Source: Asterochloris sp. CNOR1 (taxonomy: Eukaryota; Chlorophyta; Trebouxiophyceae; Trebouxiales; Trebouxiaceae). Taken from it: 64,000 nucleotides of DNA. Numbering within the stretch: position 1 is the first letter of the stretch; each line of letters starts with the position of its first letter. The stretch spans positions 682,001-746,000 of the forward strand of contig OZ017753.1 of assembly GCA_963969365.1 (NCBI GenBank), written 5' to 3'. The position numbers and the translations under genes were made by a program. Below are positions 24,901 to 37,700 of this stretch, in pieces. The notes beneath the pieces are model-generated. The model saw nothing but the letters and a program-made list of their open reading frames with translations. It was not told the DNA's origin and ran no database searches.

Positions 24901-27900
24901 TGGCCCTGTACATCAGCGATACCGAAGACATGACCTACACCGAGGTGACAGCTAGCTGCTCAGCTCTCAAGGGGTGGTGGCCTGGGCGCCTGGCTTACAG
25001 CTGATCAGGCAGCCTCATGTTCTGTTTGATGACTCTGCAGCTGCCTGCCTATTCCTTGTTGCCGGTGCCTGCGAGCTGGGTTCTTGACGGCGCCTGCAGG
25101 CTTGCTGCTGGTGTGAGGGGCTGGTCTCTGCCAGGCCGCCTTCTGGCATGCTTGCACACAAGCCTGTTGGACCACTGCTGCTGATGGCTATTGTCTGGAT
25201 GATAAGTCACAGGTGCTTGGGTTTGCTGACATATCTGGCCGTCGCAACTGCAGGCCTGCCTGCCCACTGGCCTGCTGGACCAGGGTTACAACCTCATCCG
25301 CACACACGATGGCACAGGCGTCTTTGCCATTGTAGACCATGATGAGCGCGATGAGTTCAGCGCCAGTGCCCCCATGGGCTCTGTTTACGCATCAGGCAAG
25401 AGCCCAGATTACAGCCCAGAGATCAGACAGCCCTGCCTGCAGTGTCTCCTGGGCTATAAAACTGCATCAGTCATTTTGTTGCTTCACGCAGCTGACATCG
25501 CCAACACGTACTGCACAGCAACACCCACAGATGGCATCAAGAAGCATGTAAGCAGTGTTCCAGCGCGCGGCCGTGCGCAGCCAGGGAGCAACATGTCCCT
25601 GTGGCCTGCAGGATGGAACACCAGCCTGTTCACCTTCAGCATGGACCGCAACTACCGCCGTGAGTACATGACAGACTTTGTACGCATTGAGTGGCTGCAA
25701 GGTGAGCCCAGTTGTCAGCCTGGCTTGACCCAGGACCCTGCAGGCAGTGAGGAGTACCTTGGCTTTGCCTCAAGCAGCATTGACACGAGTGACACTGCAT
25801 TGTTTGCGTGTGTGCTGCATTTGGGCCTGCCTGCCTGCCCTGGCTGGGTGCCCCACAGCCTGCCTCACTGCCTCCCTGCCTGTGCCCAGAGGCTGCCAAA
25901 AATCCAACTGACTGCCTGCCAGCCTGTTTGGCCCACAACCTGTCTCACAGGCTCCATCTCTGCCCATCACAGTCTTCTTGGCTGCGCGTGTGCCTCATGG
26001 CCTGCTTGTTTCACAGGTGGCTACATGGCCAATCAGCTGTCCCAGGAGGTGTTCATGGACCCTGACATGATGCGCAGGACCGGCAAGTCCTATGAAGACT
26101 TCATCCAGACAAAGGTATTGAGGTCCACTTGCTGACATTGCAGCATAGGCTAGCGCCTTCCAACTGCAGCTCTATGCAGCAGTGAGCACAAACAGGGGTG
26201 AGGGCTGTGGCATCTGCTGAAAGGCCTCTAAAACCTTGCAGTCTGTTTGCTCACAGACAGAGTGGGCTAAAGTGACCTGAAGACCCTGCAAGCCAGCTGC
26301 AACGTTCAAGCAGAGCAAAGGCAGCAATGTTGCTGCATGCGCTGGCAGGACTGTGAGGATGGCTATAAATCTCCGACTTCTTGCCACTTCTGTAGATCAC
26401 CTTCAATGGAGGCGCACAGTGGTCAGATCTGGAGACGCCAGATGATCCTGACTACAACAACAAAATCTGCAATCAGTGCAAGGGCATGCAGGACCGGTCC
26501 AAGTGCAAGCTGCACCTGCATGGTCCCACCAACTGGTATTCAGGCCCAGGTGGGAGCCAGTAACCCCAGCAGATCAAGGGAGGATGCGCAAACATTGCTG
26601 GCACCATGCGTGCCCTTCCTGGACAGATGCGCATGGTCACCCCCACGTCAACTGGGCCTGCGTCCTGCAGCGCGTCCCCCTGGTACAATGGGCTTGGCAC
26701 AAGACACAGCGTGCAGCCTGTCCTGGCGCTGCAGCCTGCTGCTCCTCACAGGTTCTATTTGCAACACCGCCCAACCTAGACGCAATCAGCTGTCATGTGG
26801 AGTCTCTGCTCTGAGATGAGGTGTGCATGCAGCAGTCAGCAACCCTGTTCCTCACGGGTGCTACAGGTGCTCGCCCCAGCTTCTACTCCCACATGAGTGC
26901 CCCAGGCTTCATCATGGCATCCGGAAACACGGGGGAGCACCTCGACTTTGCAGCTGACACCACCTGCACTTGGCTCAGCAGTGATGGCGGCCTGACCTGG
27001 AAGGATGTGGCAGACCACACAGCCATCTATGAGTTTGGAGACCATGGATCCATTGTGCTGCTGGCAAGGCATGAGGTCAGTGCACTCACCAATGTTGAGC
27101 AGCTGCTCTGCACTGCATGTCTGGGTGACCAGAGGGATTTAGCTGTGACCCGTACGCAATCGTCACCACAGCCTTCTGCAAGTGGATTGCAGCTGCATGG
27201 CAGCATGCGTGGTTGGCCAAACAGACTGGCTCACCCATTCTCAAGATTTTGCAGCAGACCTGGCTGGCTTGAATGACGCTTTCATTTCTGTGCAGGCTGA
27301 GTCGCCGACCGACAATGTCAGGTTCAGCACGGACTATGGGAATTGCTGGCACCGCATCGACCTGCCCAAGGCGCTGGATGTGCAGAACATCAGGTCAGCA
27401 CTGTGGAACAATAGGGCCTCACATGAGGCATGGTGTGACGGGTGGCAGCTGCAGGGACCCCTTTCATGTGGGATCCTTCATCCAGAGGGTGTGATCTGCC
27501 ACCCCATTACAGTTGCATCTGGCACTGCTCAGAGCTGCCTGTGGCAGGCAGCCTCTGCCTTGTCTTGGCCTGGGAGCACAATAGGCACAGGCTGCTTGTT
27601 GCAATTGTGCAGCACCCCACAGGCTTCCTGCATTGCAGGCTGGAGCCCAGCGGCAAGTCACACGTGTTTGCTTTGCATGGCCAGGAGTGCCGCAAGAGCA
27701 ATGCTCACCCCAAATGTACAATGGAGCGCAACACACCTGGCTGGCCCAAGGGCATGCTCTACATGCTGGACATCATAGACATCCTCAGGCAGGGGGGCCA
27801 GGAGTGGCCGGTGCGTCTCCAAGCCTTTAGACACACATGCTCTTGCTGCTCAAGGTGGCAGGAGCAGGGTGCAAGACCCCTTGCTGCAGATTGCCAAACT

Positions 27901-29810
27901 GCTGGCTGCATTTAGCATGTGCACAGGCGGTAGTTCCCGGGGGGTGCAGGGGTGGCCGGTGAGTGACCGACTGTGATGTGCACAGCCTTGAATACATGGC
28001 CTGCCTGTCTCAGACATCAGAGCACCAGCAACAGCAGCTGCTATCTTTGTTGCAAACCTGAAGCAGAGTCAGGCTGCTGCCCAGCATCTGCAGGGGGCTG
28101 CAGCTTTCTTTGCACTTGCTGCTGTCAAAGCAGGGCACCATCATCCATTGGTCTCTGTAGTGGGCAACTTGCGCTCTCTCAGATGGCAATGTTGCACTCT
28201 GCCACTCTGTTGAGCAATAGAGTTGTGAATGTGACAATATGCTGAGCTGCGTAGACTAATACCTGCCAATTCAGCAACATCTGTTGCCCCTGCAGGACTG
28301 CACAGAGACAGACTATGAGCCCTGGTCCGGTCCCAAGCCTGAGATGTGCCAGCTGGGGCGCAATCACACCTGGAGCCGTGTCAAGCCAGATGCGGACTGC
28401 TATAATGGCAAGGGCTGGCGGGGCACTGTCCTGGATGTGACTCCTTGCTTCTGCAACCATGTAAGCACAGTGGGCTGCTGACATTCTCGGTGCTGTGCTG
28501 AGCTGCTGGGCTGCTAGGCAGGCTCATAGCCGTGCTGGTGTGCAGCACGGCCACTGCACTCCACCAAGGCCAGAATCCCCCAACATGTCAAGGCCCCGTG
28601 AAACGTGCTGGTGTTTTGCGCAGGGCAGGGTGAGCTATCCCCCGCCCTGCGCTGAAGGCCTCCCTCAGCCTTTCTCGAACATGCTGCAGCAATTTGCCTT
28701 TGCAGGACGGCTGTATGCATAACACTACATCTGCCTTGTGCCGTGCCTCTGCAGGAGGACTTAGAGTGTGAGTATGGCTACGAGCGCCGCGCTGGCAACT
28801 CTTCCTGCGAGGCCATGCAGGGCATTGACCCGCAGCAGTGCCCCATCATTGCGACAGGCCAGTACTACGTCTCAGAGAGCCACCTGCGCCTGCTACACCA
28901 GGACACATGCCAGCAGGTGGAGCGCGTGCTGCTGGACTCCGATGGGCAGGGGCACTGCGTGGGGGATAGATGCCCAGGCACCCAGCGGGACCAAGGCGAG
29001 CGCAGCCACTGGTTGCGGACAATGTCTGTGCTGCTGGTGAGTGGCGAAGCAGTGTTGAGTGTTACACTGGATGTTCAGATTAGTTCACTCCAGGGGTGGT
29101 AGCCTAAGCACTAGTATTTGTTCGCATGACAGATGTTGCAATGCCTGTACCTGTGTGCCTGCCTCAGTCAGCCACCAAGATTAAAGCCGCCCTGTTGCTG
29201 CACTTCAACATTGATGCGAGCCTTGTCATCCGCCATCCTGCTGCTGCATCGCGTACAAGAGCTTCCGTTGCTTGTGCTGCAGTTGCTTGTGGCTGGGGCA
29301 GTAGGCACCTTCTTCTGGTGGACGCGCTTTGCCAGCGACAGCCTCAAGGCCACCATTGAGGAATCAGGTGCACCTGTGCTGGCCTGCCTGGGTGGCTGCG
29401 CTGGCTGGGTCCAGGACAAATTTGCCCAGCTTACCGGGCGGCAGCGCAGGGAGGCTGAGGGCGCCTGTTATGATCCTCTTTCTGGTGAGAATGCCTGAAC
29501 ACCTGATGCTTGACATCTGCCGCTTTGCTGATGAGCATGCCTGGCATATTTACCAACACCTGCTGACTAGCACTTGCTATACTTCATGAGCCCATCACCC
29601 TCCGGGGCTGCGAACCATGGGCTGGCTGAACAAAGTTGCCGATACTTCCCAGTTGGTTCCCAGACAAGCGTGTTCGTCCACGGCCAAGGCAGCCCGTTGC
29701 TGATGCTGCGTGCTTCACCTCTTGCTTCCACAGGTGGGGATGGAGGCCTGAATCTGGACGAGGAGGATGCAAGGAGTCCACCCCTCTTCCCAATGGGAGG
29801 GGGTAGATGA
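21990..29810 (+). CDS. VPS10-domain (sortilin-type) sorting receptor
   Basis: The ATG at 21,990 starts a clear signal peptide, TGRHLLLLGLIPLICRQVAA. Exons then encode the ten-blade VPS10 propeller: DTPILDLRWTGPLKRG (about 22,308-22,380), MWRSGDWGRTWHDIT (22,630-22,733), PHNLLFLGPGFHLWTSNDFG (about 23,120-23,280), DFAVTWTNLTATSNGRIAAF, ISDTEDMTYTEV, NLIRTHDGTGVFAIVDHDE, ITFNGGAQWSDLETP (reading across 26,400), TCTWLSSDGGLTWKDVADH and VRFSTDYGNCWHRIDLP. The cysteine-rich 10CC module follows (MCQLGRNHTWSRVKPDADC near 28,350, and EDLECEYGYERR near 28,760). A transmembrane helix (LLVLQLLVAGAVGTFFWW near 29,290) and a short acidic tail (GLNLDEEDARSP) end at 29,810. Such receptors carry cargo from Golgi to lysosome or vacuole. 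The gene looks complete, with about 20 exons. Confidence 0.85.
22733..22785. repeat. Short tandem repeat at an exon-intron border
   Basis: Imperfect units of GGCAGGTAGGCTTYTGCAGA follow the splice donor of the third sortilin-like exon, so several donor-like GGCAGGTAGG sites lie in a row. This might allow alternative donor use. Confidence 0.5.
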
Positions 29811-30073
29811 CTGCAAAGGACACATGTGCAGTACATTGAATGTTTGCCTGCCTACTAGATTGCTGCCTGTATGACCATCAAATGTATGATGCGCCCATAG
29901 TGAGGACCAGCACTGGTGGAGTGTGTGTCACTATTTGCCCCTACAATGTAATTGTGGGGGCCTGTGCCGCTTCACAGAGCTGATGGACTCGCGCAGCCTC
30001 AGCTGGTGGGGAGAGGCTTTACATTTTGTAAGTGGGCAGCAGAATGAGGCAGCATCAAGTGCTGCAGCAGCAC
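29811..30073. other. Convergent 3' ends
   Basis: About 260 bp between the sortilin-like stop (+) and the bL28 stop (-). Presumably 3' UTR sequence of both genes; nothing else recognised. Confidence 0.45.
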
Positions 30074-31312
30074 CTATTCTGCCCTGGTTACAATCATGCG
30101 ACCTCCTGCAATGTACTTGGTCACATTGGGCTTCTTCTTTGATGCTGCCAGTTTCTCAGGGTTTTTCATTCGCCGCTTGGCAATTCTCCTTGGCATGGGG
30201 GGGCACACCTCTGCACGGTCTGCAAAAAGTAAGAATGAACTCATATCAGATCTCAGCCCATTCCTTGGCCAGGTAGCTTGCAGCAACCATCAGGCATGGA
30301 GCACGGCCTCACACGCAGCGCTTGCCGACGCTGGGCAGTGTGCAGCAGAGCCACCCAGGAACTCCTGGCAGCATGAAGCAGGTCAGCCTCATACTGCTGG
30401 CCCTCCAAGCAGTGTGCACCTTCCAGCTTCTGCATCATGCACCGCACTGCTCACTTGCTAGGTAATCCACCCTCTGAGGTCGCACGTCCTTGAACGGCAG
30501 CTTGCTGAGATCTATGCCGTGCTCATTGGCCACCTTCTGCAGACCGTCCCTCTCCACAGTCTTCAAAGCCTGCAGGCAGACACCCAGGTCTTAGCACTGG
30601 GTCACAGGGCAGGCAGGCAGACCTCAGGAAGTACAGACAACCCATCAAAACTTCAGAGAGGTAAAGAAGCAATGCCGTCGCTGAATTCAGCCAGCATGCT
30701 CAACACGCTGCAATACAGAGCAGACAGGCTGTCAAATTACACGCTGAGCAGCCATCAACGCATGCATGTCAGCTAGCATGTTGCTTCTGAGCTGAGTGCC
30801 AGGAAGCAAGCTGAGACCCCAAAGCATTCAGGCCCTGCTGTAGATCTAATGTGCCCTGAGCAGGCGCGGCACAAGCTGCTGGTCTAAAGGGTGCGTAATC
30901 TGGTCACCTTGGTGCTCAGCTTGATTTTGACCCATCTCTGTTTCTCTGGCCAGTACACTTTCCTCTCCTGCAGGTTGACGTGCTGCAGCCTCTTGTTCCG
31001 CTTGTGGGAGAAGGTGACATTGTAGCCGTTGTTGGCCTTCTGCCCTGTAAGATGGCACTTCCGGCCCGAGGCTGCAGGAGAGCAGGGAGAGGTCAGATGT
31101 GTTCAAGCTGAAAGCTGCAAGGCTTCCAGGTACCTGCTGTGACTGTCAAAGCAGCAGCATGTGGACTGTTCACCTTCGACTGCGACTTTGAGGGGCCTGG
31201 CAGGCTGAGGGGCCACACTCAGCCGGCTCAGCTGCTGCGTGAGGCCAGTAAAATTAGACCGCCTTGATGTCAGCTGCGTGCAGCTACACGGCCGCAACAT
31301 GCTCTGGCTCAT
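30074..31312 (-). CDS. Plastid large-subunit ribosomal protein bL28 with C-terminal extension
   Basis: Four exons: about 31,312-31,175 (MSQSMLRPCSCTQLTSRRSN..., Ser/Thr/Arg-rich like a plastid transit peptide), about 31,073-30,905 (ASGRKCHLTGQKANNGYNV, then FSHKRNKRLQHVNLQ and VYWPEKQRWVKIKLSTK), about 30,571-30,455 (ALKTVERDGLQKVANEHGI) and 30,219-30,074. The second and third exons are classic bL28 (LTGKKANNGY, HVNLQ, ALKTIEKKGL), so the protein is nucleus-encoded and part of the plastid 50S subunit. The last exon joins in frame through a GT...TTTGCAG intron and adds about 45 basic residues (PMPRRIAKRRMKNPEKLA...) not found in ordinary bL28. An ATG 54 bp upstream is an alternative start. Confidence 0.85.
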
Positions 31313-31704
31313 TTTAAAAGCTCTTCGAACAATTAACCTAAACTTTAGTAATAGGGGAAATGCCATGAGCTAGAGTTAGACGCCCCTGTTGTCTGCAGCA
31401 ACATACTGATCTGGACTGTGTAGCTGCTGCGAGGTTGGAAGAATCCGTGACCTGCCCATGGCATGAACATCAACGAGGCATTGCTGTTGAATGGAGAAAG
31501 CACAAGACAACCGGCAAGTGGCCACTGAGGCCTTAAGTGAGTAGTGCGAGCACGACGGCCTCCTCCTCCTGCATTTTGCCCTCCAGTTTTGTTGTGTTGC
31601 GCACAAATCAGCTGCCTGATCAACAAGGCCTTGCAGCTTGTTGTCCAGCCAAGACTCTGGCTGATCTCACACCGCAGTTGAGTTGGACATGTGTTGCCTT
31701 GGCA
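31313..31704. promoter_or_regulatory. Divergent region between bL28 and the winged-helix/kelch gene
   Basis: About 390 bp between the bL28 ATG (-) and the first supported exon of the + gene. It should hold the bL28 promoter and the start of the neighbouring gene, whose first exon I could not place. Confidence 0.4.
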
Positions 31705-34700
31705 GCAAGCGTGATAGGAGCGGCCCCTAACAAGCGACTGACAATCTCAGACCTGGGACAAGTCATCGGCAGGCTGCTGCCCTTTGGCACAGATTTTGCA
31801 GAGCACTTTGGCTGCGGGCGCCTGCACGACTTCTTGAAGGACAATACACACTTTGCAGTGGATGGATATGGAGCCAAGAATAACAAGGTGCCGTGGTCTG
31901 AAGGTCCATGTGACTATGTATTGCAGAGTCGGTGCTGCTGTCACTGCACCCCCCCAACCATCTGCTGCTGTGCTGATTGCAAAAGGGAGATCTGCCGCCG
32001 CCACTACGTCACCCACTCATCAAACGATGAAGTTCTTCTGCAAGCAGACTCTGCGCAGCAGCTACCGAATCTGCCCATCTGCTCATGCTGTGCTGCTGCT
32101 GGCGCACTGACACTGCTGCCACTGCACGCCTTTGACTACTGACTCATGCTGCAAGTACAACAGCAGAGCTGGGAAAGCCCTCCTCTGCAAGCTTCGTTAT
32201 TCTGCATGTATTGTGTCACTGTCTGTAGGTTGTGAGACTGACCAAAATTGGGAGAGTGTTGAAAGCGCACCATGTTTCATGGCCCCTGGTCCTGCCGCTG
32301 AGGCAGGAGATCCCCATGAAGGTCCCACCGGTGGGTGCTCTGAGAGCGGAAGGTGCTGTCTCAGGCCTTTTGCCACAATCTCACCTGGGAGTTGTTGCTT
32401 CAGTCAAAAGCAGCCTTGAGCCTCATTTGCGACCCCCTGCCCTTTAGGAAAAGGCATCAATGTGCTTGCTACTTGAGACCTGAGTCAAGCCCAGCCTTGT
32501 GCTCATCAGCCCTCAAAGAGGCAATGACCAACTGGGTGTGATGTATGCCTGCAGAGTGGCAGCGACTTGGATGATGAGGAGGAGCACGAGGACCAGTGGA
32601 ACGTTGTGAAGGGCGTGAGGAGCATGAAGGGCAGCAAAGGGGACAAGGTATCAGCGCCACTGGACCCTGACCTGGCTCTGGAGGAGTTGCTGCTGAGACA
32701 CATGAGGAATTCTAACCCACACCTGGGTGAGCATGTGCAGCATGCCCCGTTGTGAGGCTCGTGTCGGGTGCATTCCTCATGTTGGGAGCTCAGCCTTGAT
32801 CTTAGCAGCAAACAGGATCTGGGCTCCGCCTGTGGTGTGCCCCTCTCCTTTGTGGGGCTTTGACACAAATAAGGTACTTCAGACCCCTGGGTAAGCCTCT
32901 GCAGGGCGCTGAACAGTACAGAAATGCCAGACTGCCAACGAGACCATTGTGAAGGCTGCGACGAGCCTGAAGGCTGGGTTTTGCAGTCTTGTACAAGAGC
33001 TCATTTCATGTTACAGCCCTGTAATGCATTCCGACACACACTTGGTCAGCTTGGTTCCTCAAGCAATCCTCTTGGGATGTATTGCAGATCTGAGGTTTGC
33101 AGACCTGAGGTTCTACTCACTGAGTGATGCACCGTGCTGTCTATAAGTGCCAGTCACACAACCCTGCTGAGCACAATAATGCTTTGCGCTGCAGGATACA
33201 GCCTGGACCAAGTTGCTGTGCCGCTAGTGCAGCATGCCAGGATGAACCCCAAGCACATGTCGCTGAGGGAGTGGCTCAAGCTACGGCGTGAGATGTTCGT
33301 GTTGAGGGAGTCAAATGTCTGCTTACACAAGGTGCGCTTTTTTTGATATACCTCCTGGCCTGGCAGAAAGCCTGGCCAAAGCCTTGTGCTTGGAGACTGT
33401 GCGCACTGTGTTCCTCAATGCCTGAGCAGCTGATGCCTGCTGTTGCTTTGGGTACCACCATTGCCTGCCCCGCTTATGCAGCTGGTCAGTGTCCTGCCAA
33501 GTGCTGGTTGTGTCATATGCGTGCATGCCAGCTGACAACACTTCTGTGCTGTGCAGAAATACATAGACTTTGAGAGGGGCCTGCGTGCTGATCTAGTGAG
33601 CATCATGCGCCACCTCAACCGGCCCGCACACATGCGCCATGACCTGCACAGGTTTTGCAACCTCACAGACGTGGCTATGACGGTGAGCGCATGCCGCCTG
33701 CTGGCCAGCACACTGAGGGGCTTCACAGTACCCTGCTCAGCAGCTGGCTGCTCTGCAGTCCAGCAGGAGTCCGGCAATGCCTATGCTAGCAGCATGCTCT
33801 GTAGCAGATGTCTGCGCTGAAACCCCTTGCAGACAGCAAGAGCTCCTGCACTGTTGACCTGGCAAGCCACGTTACACCCCTAGTCCCTTGCCTGCAGGTC
33901 ATGAAGCTGGCATCCTTCCTGCGCTCCAACCCCCATGTCTTCCGTCTGGAGCATGGCTGGGTCTTTCTGAGTGACCAATGCTGCAGGGCGGCCCCGCCGC
34001 TGAACACAGTTGAGGAGGCCATCGAGTGCCTGAGGACAGGTAAGCACAGCGTATCTGTGTTTTGAGAGCACTGGCCCCTCTGTATCCAGGGGCCTCTGCG
34101 GCCCTCCTTAAATTAGTAGACCCACTGGCAGCTTGCCTGCCTGCTCTGGGGTGTGCTGGCGCCCATTTGAGACCTGCCAACATGCAAGGTGCAATTCTCA
34201 AGGGTATGCTTGTGTCATTCATGTGGTGCCATTCATGTCTTGCCAGGACAATGCAACACTTGCCAGATTCTGGCCTTGGCTGCAGGGCTGCCTCCCCAGC
34301 ACCACTCGTTCAAGCAAGACTACAGTGCCGACGAGAATGGGACAGTGCCTGCCTCCCAAGGTGTCTGGGCAAATGCAGTCGCCAAGCATGGGGGCAAGCC
34401 TGACAGCAGGAGGGGATCCTACCAGGGTGGCCAGCTTATGCATGATCCTGTGGCTCAGCTGGAGCAAGACATCGTGTCCTTACTGCTGCGGGAGGGGGCC
34501 CAGACCACCAACGACATTGCCACCTTTGTGTTCATGCAGCACGAAAGCTTGGTGCCAGGTCAGGATGCAGGCTGCTTACCAGGCAGCTGCCTTGACTCTG
34601 CTGCACTGAGAGCCTCCCCGCTTGTGAATGCAAGCACCTATGCATGCACTGCAGGCCTCGCTGCACCGCATTTTCAGCTGATCATCTTGCTGCATGCTTG

Positions 34701-37700
34701 CACGGCCAGCAACCTGCTTTCAACTGCTGCTGCACAGCGTTTGGGTCATCAGCCTGCAATGGTAGCACATATGACGCCACTTGTCCAGCATGACTTTGGC
34801 CTTGCAGTGCAATGGGACGCCAGCAGTTATGCAGCCAACAACAAGCAACTTTTCACAGTGAATGGCGACCTAGTGGACTTGACACCCTCCGCCCGCAAGC
34901 AGTATGGCAGCCCACTAGGTGAAGCTCTGGCAGAACTGGGGGAGGCAGCCTATGAAGGCACTGCTGAGCAAACGGGCAGGGCAGGCAGCATTGCAGAGCA
35001 GGCTGTGGCAAGCGCTGGTGATGGCCCTCCATATGCTGTCCATCCAGCAGGTTGCTTGTGATGTCGGCAGCATTGCAGAGCAACCTGCACCCATGCTGGG
35101 AAGCCTTCCAGCTGCTGCGGCATGTGGGCACACTGCTAGGCTTGCTGCTCATGGCCAAGCTGCTGTTGAGCTGCTGTGCAGCCTGGTGGCGCAAATGCTC
35201 AGCATCTGCTCATCAGTACAGCACTTGTGCCTGATGACTGCAAGCATGCGGTGCTGCAGGCGGACATGCCGAGGCTGATGTCAACGGCGATGCATACAGT
35301 GACACCACAGGGGCTGAGGGCCAGCAGGGCTTTCAGGATGGGGCCCCAGCCTCAGGCAAGGACAGTGCCCCTGCGCAGCAGGCAAGCGCTGATGCTTCAC
35401 CACAGAATCATGGCTCAGACGTCCAGTGGCCATGGGTCTCCCCTCAGCACACCGCCCCTCTTAGGCCCCCAACCCATGAGAGACTTGAGCAGCAGGAGAG
35501 GCTGAAGCAGCAGCTGCAGCAGCCCCCCACCCAGTCCCCTCAGACTGCGGTGCCGCCTGGGCATCACCAGGGATCACCCACAGGGCTGTCGCCATCGGCA
35601 AGGCATCAGCCTCCGGTGCCGGTTCAGGCGCTTCCACCGACTGTGTCGCTTGGGAACTTCCAGCCGGGAGGAGGTTTTGTGCTGAGCGAGGCTGCCCAGG
35701 TACACAGATAAAGTCCAGCCTGCCTGTACCTTCCCAACGCAGGGCTGCAATTCTGCTTTCATCCTTTGACTGCAATGGGGCGGACTTCCTATGCTTTGTG
35801 ATGCATGTTGCTGACTGGCTTGGTTGGTAACCCGAAACTTTGTGGAGTGCCTGCTCGTATCAAACAGGCCCTCCAGGCTGTGCTGAACTTGGCAGCCTTG
35901 AGAGCATCGTGTCCCCACACAATGGGTTTGAAAGCATCATGTCCTCATACAATGACAACCTGTATCTCCAGAGGGCCACCCCTGCTACTCTGATGGGCGT
36001 AGACATGGCTGAGCTGATGTCCCTCAGGATGGAGCTTCGCACAGGAATGAAGACAATGCAGGTCAGCCATGGATGCTTGCGCATTACACAGCGCTGCTGT
36101 CCTTGACTTGAGTTTGTACTCATCCTGTGGTCTGTCTTACCTCTTTGACAGGTGTGCCTGCTGTTCATGCATGCTTGATGCAGAAAGCACTGGCCACTGG
36201 CTCGCTTGGTGCGCATGTGCACCATGTTCTCCGTGCCACTCACTGCCAGGGCAAGGTCGCTACGTACTTGAGCTCATTGAGACTTTCAGAAGCACAGCAT
36301 GGCGTGTGGAGCAGGGCCTCTGTACAAAGCATGTGTGGCAAAACACCTTGCAGAGCTGCAAAACAAATGCACCAGTTCCCTCATGACACAGCCCTGTCCT
36401 CATCTTGCAGGGCATCCACTTGTACAATGACACCAGTCATGCCTGTGCCTTAGCACATCTCAGCTGCTTTTGCAGCCTCTCCAGCAGCCCTCTGCGTAAC
36501 TCTGGCAGCAACTTTGCTCTGCCATCACTTGTCCTGGCCAAGATCCCAACTTGACCTCGGAGCAAGGAGATACACATGTCATGCCCTACAGGAGGCAGCC
36601 TGTTCAAAACAGAAATGGCCTCAGCACACATGTTGGGCTCCTGAGCCTCTGTGCAGCCCAGATCGTGTGCTCAGGCCGTGCTCACCTGAGGGCATTGACA
36701 TGTACAGAAATGCTCAAGTCTACTCCGTCTTCCGCAGATATTCTCCCTATGGGCATGCCTCAACAAGGCATCAAGATGCATGCTGCTGTTGTGCCAAGTC
36801 TATTTGTCCCTAGAGCTCATTGTCTCTTACCTGCAGAGCCTTGAGACGCAAAATCAGGCTCTGCGACGGAGGTGTGCCAATCTTGAGGATGAGGTGCAAA
36901 CGCTGCGGGTGGGCCTGGCTGAGGTGCGGCAGCACATCCTCCTCAAGCAGCAGCCTCAGCAGCACCAGCACCAGCAGCAGCAGCCCCAGCTGCCGGCTAC
37001 GCCTGCAAACGCCAGGCAGGAGCCCATCCAGAGGGCTCCAAGCAGGAGCAATAAGGTTAGCATGCCTGCCAAGGTGGAGGCTTCTTGTGTGGTGACGTGC
37101 TTGCTGTTGCAGCACTGCCATGCTGGCTTGTGTGCCAAGCTTGCCTGGTCCTGATTAGTCTGGTGGCCTTATGAGATGCTTCGCAGCCAGAGTGGCGGCA
37201 TCCTCCCGCCTGGGTGCACAGACAGCCATTTTGGCTGCAGATCTACATCTGTGGCGGCTGCTCTGAGGCGTCATGGCAGTGGGGAGCGCTGTCATGCACG
37301 CCCAGCAGCGGAGAGTGGGAGACATTGCCCGACATGCCTGGCATCCATGCCTTTGGAGCTTCTGTGTCTGTTGGCCAGACTGTGTACGTGATGGGCGGCA
37401 GCACAACAGGGTCTCAGGAAGATTGGTCTGCGAGCGTGATCAGGTAGGTGACATGTGTTGATCTCATGCTCCTGTGCTGGTGCCCATGTGAGGCTGAGCT
37501 GTTTCTTGCTAACAGGATGGGCAGCACAGCCGGCTTGCTGGCCTTGTCAGCAGCCTGCTGCACCCAGCCGTTGCTGCATATGTTCCAACGCTCGTGAAAT
37601 GTGCCTTGCTCTGCAAGGCTTGGCACGGCAGCTTGAGTTGCTGCCGCAGGGCATTGCAGACATTGCATTCTCATGCTTGCTTGCGGCCCTCAGGCATCTT

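Noticed and set aside
31537-31704. Start of the winged-helix/kelch gene at 31,537
   Set aside because: That frame begins with GTG, not ATG, and the part before about 31,705 has no family similarity; the true first exon is unknown.
36411-36640. A DCD domain before the kelch repeats, as in plant DCD-kelch proteins
   Set aside because: I looked for the DCD motifs (FGLP, PAQVRF-like) on the + strand between 35,700 and 37,200 and did not find them.
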